Of a stretch of DNA of 64,000 bases, positions 58,232 through 64,000 are shown in pieces (position 1 is the first letter of the stretch; each line of letters begins with the position of its first letter). This DNA comes from Myxococcales bacterium. GTDB taxonomy: Bacteria; Myxococcota_A; Polyangia; Polyangiales; Polyangiaceae. The stretch covers positions 1 to 64,000 of the forward strand of contig CANJCO010000023.1 of NCBI GenBank assembly GCA_947473045.1, read 5' to 3'. The notes under the pieces were generated by a model. The model made no database searches. It was not told the origin of the DNA and saw only the letters and a program-made list of their open reading frames with translations. A program made the translations under genes and the position numbers.

Positions 58232-58261
58232 CGAATCGCCGGTGCACGACAGCGAGCGGAT

Positions 58262-58280
58262 GAGCGCAGATTTTGCGCTC
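58262..58280 (+). terminator. Hairpin after the CBS gene
   Basis: GAGCGCA and TGCGCTC arms (7 bp, perfect) with a five-base loop lie 30 bases after the stop codon. Confidence 0.5.
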
Positions 58281-58294
58281 TCTGCCCGCTGAAA

Positions 58295-58316
58295 GAAATC
58301 GTTCAGAAATCGTTCA
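58295..58316. repeat. 11-bp tandem direct repeat before the activator gene
   Basis: Two adjacent copies of GAAATCGTTCA lie 78 bases upstream of the activator ATG. Such spacing can mark a regulator-binding site. A small 6-bp hairpin (AGCCGC/GCGGCT) follows before the gene. Confidence 0.5.
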
Positions 58317-58393
58317 TCGACTGGTCTTTCAAGCTTAAGCCGCCTCTGCGGCTAGTCGTAAGGCACTAAGTCACACTGTTACTGGGGGGGATT

Positions 58394-59830
<1,437 letters not shown>

Positions 59831-59853
59831 CCCGATCGATCAGCGCCTGCCGG

Positions 59854-59885
59854 CCGCCCTCGTCCCCCCCATCACGGGAGGGCGG
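59854..59885. terminator. Bidirectional terminator between convergent genes
   Basis: CCGCCCTC at 59854-59861 pairs with GAGGGCGG at 59878-59885, a perfect 8-bp stem. A C-rich stretch lies in the loop. The site serves the activator gene and the convergent small membrane-protein gene. Confidence 0.45.
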
Positions 59886-59934
59886 GGGCGGTCTTGTGTG
59901 TGGGCTACCCAGTTCTTGTGGGTCGCTGCGCACC

Positions 59935-60228
59935 TTACGCGTGCCGGAGCGACCCGCGCGGCGACCTGTCCGACCCGCCCGTCACGTGTGCCTGCTCGGC
60001 GCCAAGCGAGACGAGCATCGGAAGCGCGACGAGCGCAGGCAGCCCCGCGATCGCGGCCGTGAAGAGCGCCACCACTGCGATGACCGGCCCGAGCGCGAGC
60101 GCCACGACTGCGGCCACCAAGGCCTTGCGCCACCTGGGCACATGCGCGTCGCTGCGCGCCAGCAAGAGCGTTGCGACGCCGCCGACCAGCCCTGCGAGCC
60201 ATACCGCGATCATTGAACTGACAAGCAT
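59935..60228 (-). CDS. Small membrane protein
   Basis: This 97-residue protein has about three hydrophobic segments (MIAVWLAGLVGGVATLLLA, VVALALGPVIAVVALFTA, LPALVALPMLVSLG) and a short polar tail. It was not recognised. A strong GAGGAGG ribosome site and a sigma-54-type promoter upstream support it as a real gene of the stress regulon. It is convergent with the activator gene and divergent from nothing adjacent. Confidence 0.7.
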   Translation of the reverse strand: MLVSSMIAVWLAGLVGGVATLLLARSDAHVPRWRKALVAAVVALALGPVIAVVALFTAAIAGLPALVALPMLVSLGAEQAHVTGGSDRSPRGSLRHA

Positions 60229-60260
60229 GATGCCTCCTCGGAGTTCGACGATCCGGCAGG

Positions 60261-60276
60261 TGCATCGCGCATGCCG
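60261..60276 (-). promoter_or_regulatory. Sigma-54-type promoter of the small membrane-protein gene
   Basis: On the minus strand this reads CGGCATG, four bases, ATGCA: ten of twelve positions with exact GG-N10-GC spacing, 33 bases before the ATG at 60228. Confidence 0.55.
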
Positions 60277-60297
60277 CGAGCGCGCGTGTGCCGCAAA

Positions 60298-61446
60298 TCA
60301 GCTGGGCTTGTCGCCCGACGGCAGGCTCACGCAGAACACCGACCCGGGCTCCGCACCTTCGACCCAGATCGAGCCGCCGTGCGCCTCGGCCGCGAGCTTA
60401 CAAAACGCGAGGCCGAGCCCGCGATTGGTCGCTCCCGAGTGCGTGGCGTCTTCGAGCTGCGCGTAGCGTTCGAAGATCTTTTCCTTCATGGCCTGGGGAA
60501 CGCCCTCGCCGGCGTCGCTCACGCGCAGCTCGATGTTGCCGCCGCTTCGGGCGCTCGAAACAGAGATGCGCGACCCTTTCGGCGCGTAGCGCAGCGCGTT
60601 GCCGACCAGATTGTCGATGATGCGCCGCAGCAGGTGCGGATCGGCGTCAATGCGGGCGGTCTCGAGCCGTACTTCAAACGTCACGCCGAGGGTCCGTGCC
60701 TTCATCGACAGGCTCTCGAGCACCTCATCGATCAGCGGCCGCAGTTCGACGTCGACGCGAGCCGGACGAACGCCGGACTCGGCGCCCAGGCTCACATCGA
60801 GGAGGTTCATGATCATGCGCGAAAGTGCCCGCGCTTCGCTCCGGATGTGCTCGGCCGACTCGATGATCGCGGGCGCGAGCGCATGCGTGCGCAAGATGAC
60901 CTGCGCGTACAGGTCGATGGCGTGCACCGGCGTTTTCAAGTCGTGCACAATGAACGCCGCGAGCTCGTCTCTTTCAAGCTGCGCCCTCGTGAGTGCGTCG
61001 CGCTGATTCTTGGCGAACTCGAGGTGCGCGCTGAGCTGCACGCGCAGCCGCTGGGCCGCGATCGCCCAGCCGATGCGCGACGTAAGCTCGCCCTTCGCCA
61101 CCGGTTTGGCGATGAAGTCGTCGGCGCCGGCCCGCATCGCGCGATCGAACGACGCGACGTCACGCGCGTCGCTCAGCACGATGATCGGCGTAGACGCGTT
61201 CGCGGGATTTCCGCGAATGGCCCGGCAGAAGTTCGCGCTGTCGGCGCCTGCGTGGTGAAAATCGACGAGCGCGCAGTCGGGCGCGCGCGCGCCAATGGCA
61301 GCGAGAGCGGGCGCGCCGGGGCCCACGGTAACGACCTCGTGGCCGTCTTGCTCGAGACCCTCGCGAAGGGGGCCGCGCTTGTCGTTGCTCGCGTCTGTCA
61401 CGAGCAGGATCCGTCCCCGCCGCGCCGCTTCCATTTCGGTGTGCAT
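60298..61446 (-). CDS. REC-histidine kinase hybrid protein
   Basis: This 382-residue cytoplasmic protein has an intact receiver (about 10-130; phospho-Asp in CALVDFHHAG, Lys in DFIAKPV). A HisKA region follows with His in AFIVHDLKTPVHAI, then a full HATPase domain (NLVGNALRYAP, DAGEGVP, GLGLAFCKLAAEAHGG). It has no sensory input domain, so the signal probably comes through the receiver. It lies just upstream of the small membrane-protein gene on the same strand and next to the activator gene, so it may control the sigma-54 regulon. GGGGGG precedes the ATG. Confidence 0.92.
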   Translation of the reverse strand: MHTEMEAARRGRILLVTDASNDKRGPLREGLEQDGHEVVTVGPGAPALAAIGARAPDCALVDFHHAGADSANFCRAIRGNPANASTPIIVLSDARDVASFDRAMRAGADDFIAKPVAKGELTSRIGWAIAAQRLRVQLSAHLEFAKNQRDALTRAQLERDELAAFIVHDLKTPVHAIDLYAQVILRTHALAPAIIESAEHIRSEARALSRMIMNLLDVSLGAESGVRPARVDVELRPLIDEVLESLSMKARTLGVTFEVRLETARIDADPHLLRRIIDNLVGNALRYAPKGSRISVSSARSGGNIELRVSDAGEGVPQAMKEKIFERYAQLEDATHSGATNRGLGLAFCKLAAEAHGGSIWVEGAEPGSVFCVSLPSGDKPS

Positions 61447-61619
61447 CGTCCCCCCAACGCGACCGCATCGCGCACAACAAACGTAACGCCCGGCCCGCAG
61501 AGAGGGAAGGGAAGTTCGGACCCGAAGTTTACGAAAATGCCATTATTTAAGGCACTTGATGCGCATATTCGGCGCGCGCGCGCAGCGCCGGCGCAACCAC
61601 GCCGTTCTCACCGCGGCCC

Positions 61620-61641
61620 GGCCGGAGTAACGTCTCCGGCC
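61620..61641 (+). promoter_or_regulatory. Hairpin at the glnS start
   Basis: GGCCGGAG and CTCCGGCC (8 bp, perfect; six-base loop) end two bases before the glnS ATG, and no Shine-Dalgarno sequence is present. The structure could limit initiation. The rest of 61447-61643 shows no named element. Confidence 0.45.
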
Positions 61642-61643
61642 CG

Positions 61644-63908
61644 ATGTCCACCGAGCCCGCATCTGATTTCATTCGCGACATGATCTCCGCCGACGTCGCC
61701 GCCGGTAAACACGGCGGCCGCGTGCGCACGCGCTTCCCGCCGGAGCCCAATGGCTATCTCCACATTGGTCACGCCAAGTCGATCTGCCTGAACTTCGGCG
61801 CGGCGCGCGAGCTGGGCGGCGTCTGCCACCTTCGTATGGACGACACCAACCCCACCACCGAAGACCCCGAGTACGTCGCGGCGATTCAGCGCGACGTGCG
61901 CTGGCTCGGCTTCGAGTGGGGCGACAACATGTTCTACGCCTCTGACTACTACGCGCGGCTCTACGACCTCGCCGAGCACCTCATCACCCTCGGTCGCGCC
62001 TACGTGTGCGATCTAAGCGAAACCGAGATGGGCGAGCATCGGGGCACGCTCTCTTCGCCCGGCAAAAACAGCCCGTTTCGCGATCGCAGCGTGGGCGAAA
62101 ACCTCACGCTGCTGCGCCGCATGCGCGCGGGCGATTTCAAAGAGGGGCATTGCACCCTGCGCGCGAAGATCGACATGAGCTCGCCGAACATGAAGCTGCG
62201 CGACCCGCCGCTTTATCGCATCAAGCACGCACGCCACTACCGCACCGGCGACGCGTGGTGCATCTATCCGCTCTACGATTACGCCCACTGCCTGAGTGAC
62301 TCGTTCGAGGGGATCACGCACTCGCTGTGCACGATGGAATTCGAGAGCGCGCGCGAGCTGTACGACTGGGTCATCGCCGCGACCGAAGTGCCGCACGTGC
62401 CGCGTCAGACCGAGTTCGCGCGCCTGAACCTCACCTACACCGTGATGAGCAAGCGCAAGCTGCTTCAGCTCGTTGTGGGAGGTCACGTGCAGGGTTGGGA
62501 TGATCCGCGCATGCCCACGCTCGCCGGCCTTCGCAGGCGGGGCGTGACTCCCGAGGCCATCCGCGACTTTTGCGCGCGCATCGGCGTCGCCAAGAATCTG
62601 TCGACCATCGACATGGCGCTGCTCGAGCACTCGATTCGCGAAGATTTGAGCCCGCGGACTCCGCGCGTCATGGCCGTGCTTCGGCCGCTCAAAGTGACGA
62701 TCACCAACTGGCCCGAGGGGCAGGTCGAGTGGCTCGACGCCCCGTACTGGCCTCACGACATCCCAAAGACCGGCTCGCGCGTCCTGCCGTTTTCGCGTGA
62801 GATCTACATCGATCAGGACGACTTCCTGGAGGCCCCGCCGAAGGACTTTTACCGGCTCGCGCCCGGTCGCAAGGTGCGCCTGCGTCACGGCTACGTCATC
62901 ACATGCACCGGGGTTGTTCACGATGACGCCGGCGAGGTCGTCGCGCTCGAGTGCACCTGCGATCCGGCGACGCGCGGAGGCGCCGCGCCCGAAGGGGAGC
63001 GCATCGCAGGCACCATTCAGTGGGTCAGCGTCGCGCACGCGCTCGGCGTCGAAGTGCGCTTGTACGACAGGCTCTGCTCGGTGGAGAGCCCTGGCGAAGA
63101 CGGGCGCGATTTCATGCTCGATTTGAACCCGCGATCGCTCACCGTGGTGGCCGCGAAGGTGGAGCCCAGTCTCGCGGCGGCCGTCGCAGGCGAGCGCTAC
63201 CAGTTCGAGCGCGTCGGCTTTTTCTACGTCGATGACGACAGCACGCCGGGCGCCCCCGTGTTCAATCGAACTGTCGCGCTGAAAGACGGTTGGACCCGGA
63301 TCGCTGCCAAGCCCGAGCTTGCCCCGAAGGCCGTCAAAGCGCCGCAGTCAGCGAGAGCCGCGGGCGATGAAGCGCCGCTTTCAGACGCCGCCCGCGGGCT
63401 GTGCGACGCGCACGCCCTCACTGCCGACCTTGCGCGCGCGCTGGCGGGCGAGGCTTCGCTGCTGGCGCTGTTCGAGGAGGCGATCGCTGCGGGCGCGCAG
63501 CCCAGGGCCGCCGCGAGCCTGCTCGCCAACGATGTGCTTGGCGACCTTCGCACCCGCAAGCTCGAGGTCGCGCCGTTCGGCGGAAAAGAGGTCGCCGAGC
63601 TGCTCGCGCTCGCCGCCGACGGAACGCTCTCCACGAAGCTCACGAAAGACGTCCTCGCGGCCATGTTCGCAGGGGAGGGCACGCCGCGAGGGATTGTGGC
63701 TGCGCGCGGTCTTCGGCAGATCACCGATTCGGGAGCAGTCGACGCCGCCGTCGACGCGGTGCTCGCCGCGAACGCCGACGCGGTCGCCCGCTACAAAGCC
63801 GGAAACGTGAACGTGCTCGGTGCGCTCGTGGGCATGGTCATGAAGGCGAGCGGCGGTCGCGCCAACCCCGGGCTCGTCTCCGCCGCGCTCAAGCAGAGGC
63901 TCGCGTAG
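61644..63908 (+). CDS. glnS: Glutaminyl-tRNA synthetase with C-terminal YqeY-type domain
   Basis: GlnRS charges tRNA-Gln with glutamine. The 754-residue protein has the class I motifs [13 protein letters not shown] and [11 protein letters not shown], the catalytic core (1-330) and the beta-barrel anticodon-binding part (about 340-555). About 195 extra residues follow, rich in Ala and Leu helices ([33 protein letters not shown]). They resemble the YqeY/GatB tail domain that Deinococcus GlnRS carries to improve tRNA binding. A short hairpin covers the start region. Confidence 0.95.
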   Translation: MSTEPASDFIRDMISADVAAGKHGGRVRTRFPPEPNGYLHIGHAKSICLNFGAARELGGVCHLRMDDTNPTTEDPEYVAAIQRDVRWLGFEWGDNMFYASDYYARLYDLAEHLITLGRAYVCDLSETEMGEHRGTLSSPGKNSPFRDRSVGENLTLLRRMRAGDFKEGHCTLRAKIDMSSPNMKLRDPPLYRIKHARHYRTGDAWCIYPLYDYAHCLSDSFEGITHSLCTMEFESARELYDWVIAATEVPHVPRQTEFARLNLTYTVMSKRKLLQLVVGGHVQGWDDPRMPTLAGLRRRGVTPEAIRDFCARIGVAKNLSTIDMALLEHSIREDLSPRTPRVMAVLRPLKVTITNWPEGQVEWLDAPYWPHDIPKTGSRVLPFSREIYIDQDDFLEAPPKDFYRLAPGRKVRLRHGYVITCTGVVHDDAGEVVALECTCDPATRGGAAPEGERIAGTIQWVSVAHALGVEVRLYDRLCSVESPGEDGRDFMLDLNPRSLTVVAAKVEPSLAAAVAGERYQFERVGFFYVDDDSTPGAPVFNRTVALKDGWTRIAAKPELAPKAVKAPQSARAAGDEAPLSDAARGLCDAHALTADLARALAGEASLLALFEEAIAAGAQPRAAASLLANDVLGDLRTRKLEVAPFGGKEVAELLALAADGTLSTKLTKDVLAAMFAGEGTPRGIVAARGLRQITDSGAVDAAVDAVLAANADAVARYKAGNVNVLGALVGMVMKASGGRANPGLVSAALKQRLA

Positions 63909-63935
63909 CGCGAGGGCATTGACGTCGCGCCGCGC

Positions 63936-64000
63936 GTGGTCAACTTGGCAGACACCTTGTGCCCGCGCTGCCGACAAGACGCACCGATCGTCTACCGCGG
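63936..64000 (+). CDS. Start of a probable zinc-ribbon protein (partial)
   Basis: An open frame from GTG 63936 (or TTG 63945) reads MADTLCPRCRQDAPIVYRG and runs off the window. The early CPRC knuckle is typical of small zinc-ribbon proteins, but only 21 codons are visible, so the call is provisional. Confidence 0.4.
   Translation, partial: MVNLADTLCPRCRQDAPIVYR

Noticed and set aside
58316-58345. Sigma-54 site before the activator gene itself
   Set aside because: A TGG and a GC occur, but the spacing between GG and GC is 8 instead of 10.

Overview
The window is GC-rich bacterial chromosome, most likely from the Myxococcota (Polyangia/Sorangium-like deltaproteobacteria). The evidence is the very high third-position GC, at least twelve lipoproteins with Asp/Ala/Gly/Ser-rich linkers and Cys-rich or VWA modules, an N-terminal TPR-like Ser/Thr kinase, NtrC-type and hybrid two-component proteins, a type IV pilin under a sigma-54-type promoter, a TIGR02265/DUF2378-like protein and a futalosine-pathway gene. 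I see no rRNA, tRNA, CRISPR array or complete insertion sequence, and no gene-free stretch reaches 300 bases.

Layout. 1-143 is a packed array of five perfect hairpins. 144-3094 (minus) holds a VWA lipoprotein and a TIG/kelch lipoprotein. 3188-7660 holds ruvB and two signalling genes, the first a REC-GAF-PAS-PAS protein whose kinase part stops after the phospho-acceptor helix, the second a complete kinase. 7674-12218 holds a Ser/Thr kinase, a YcbK-like peptidase, an MqnB-like hydrolase, a lipoprotein and a 2[4Fe-4S] ferredoxin. 12370-17076 holds a lipoprotein, two oligopeptide-type permeases and a tightly coupled HEAT/unknown/membrane trio. 17349-19129 holds two secreted Cys-rich lipoproteins. 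19177-21748 encodes a 2-oxoacid dehydrogenase E1 alpha and E3. 21777-25898 holds a zinc-ribbon protein, PspA, an orphan FlhB/SctU-like protein, Obg, NikR and a membrane protein. 25971-34357 holds a pilin, a Gly-rich surface protein, a second VWA lipoprotein, type II DAHP synthase and an ABC1 kinase. 34363-44495 is mixed metabolism and envelope: a coding-edge 21-bp tandem repeat, a DCC-family protein, SelO, a lipoprotein plus beta-barrel pair, a DUF362 fusion protein and an FAD oxidase.

44717-61446 is the most distinctive part. It encodes Hsp20, a COG2187-COG0645 phosphotransferase/P-loop protein, a small unknown protein, an archaeal-type S-adenosylmethionine synthetase, a PEBP protein, protein-isoaspartate methyltransferase, a core MetE-like methyltransferase and a flavodoxin. 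After a stretch of ordinary genes come a CBS-pair protein, an NtrC-type sigma-54 activator with a degenerate receiver, a small membrane protein and a REC-histidine kinase. Sigma-54-type -24/-12 elements lie in front of hsp20, the flavodoxin gene, the CBS gene and the small membrane protein gene, and weaker ones lie before the two methyltransferase-type genes. I read this as one stress or dormancy regulon: a chaperone plus SAM-fed protein repair, controlled by the linked activator. The parts resemble DosR-regulon members of mycobacteria, but the regulator class is different. The window ends with glnS (with a YqeY-type tail) and the start of a probable zinc-ribbon gene.
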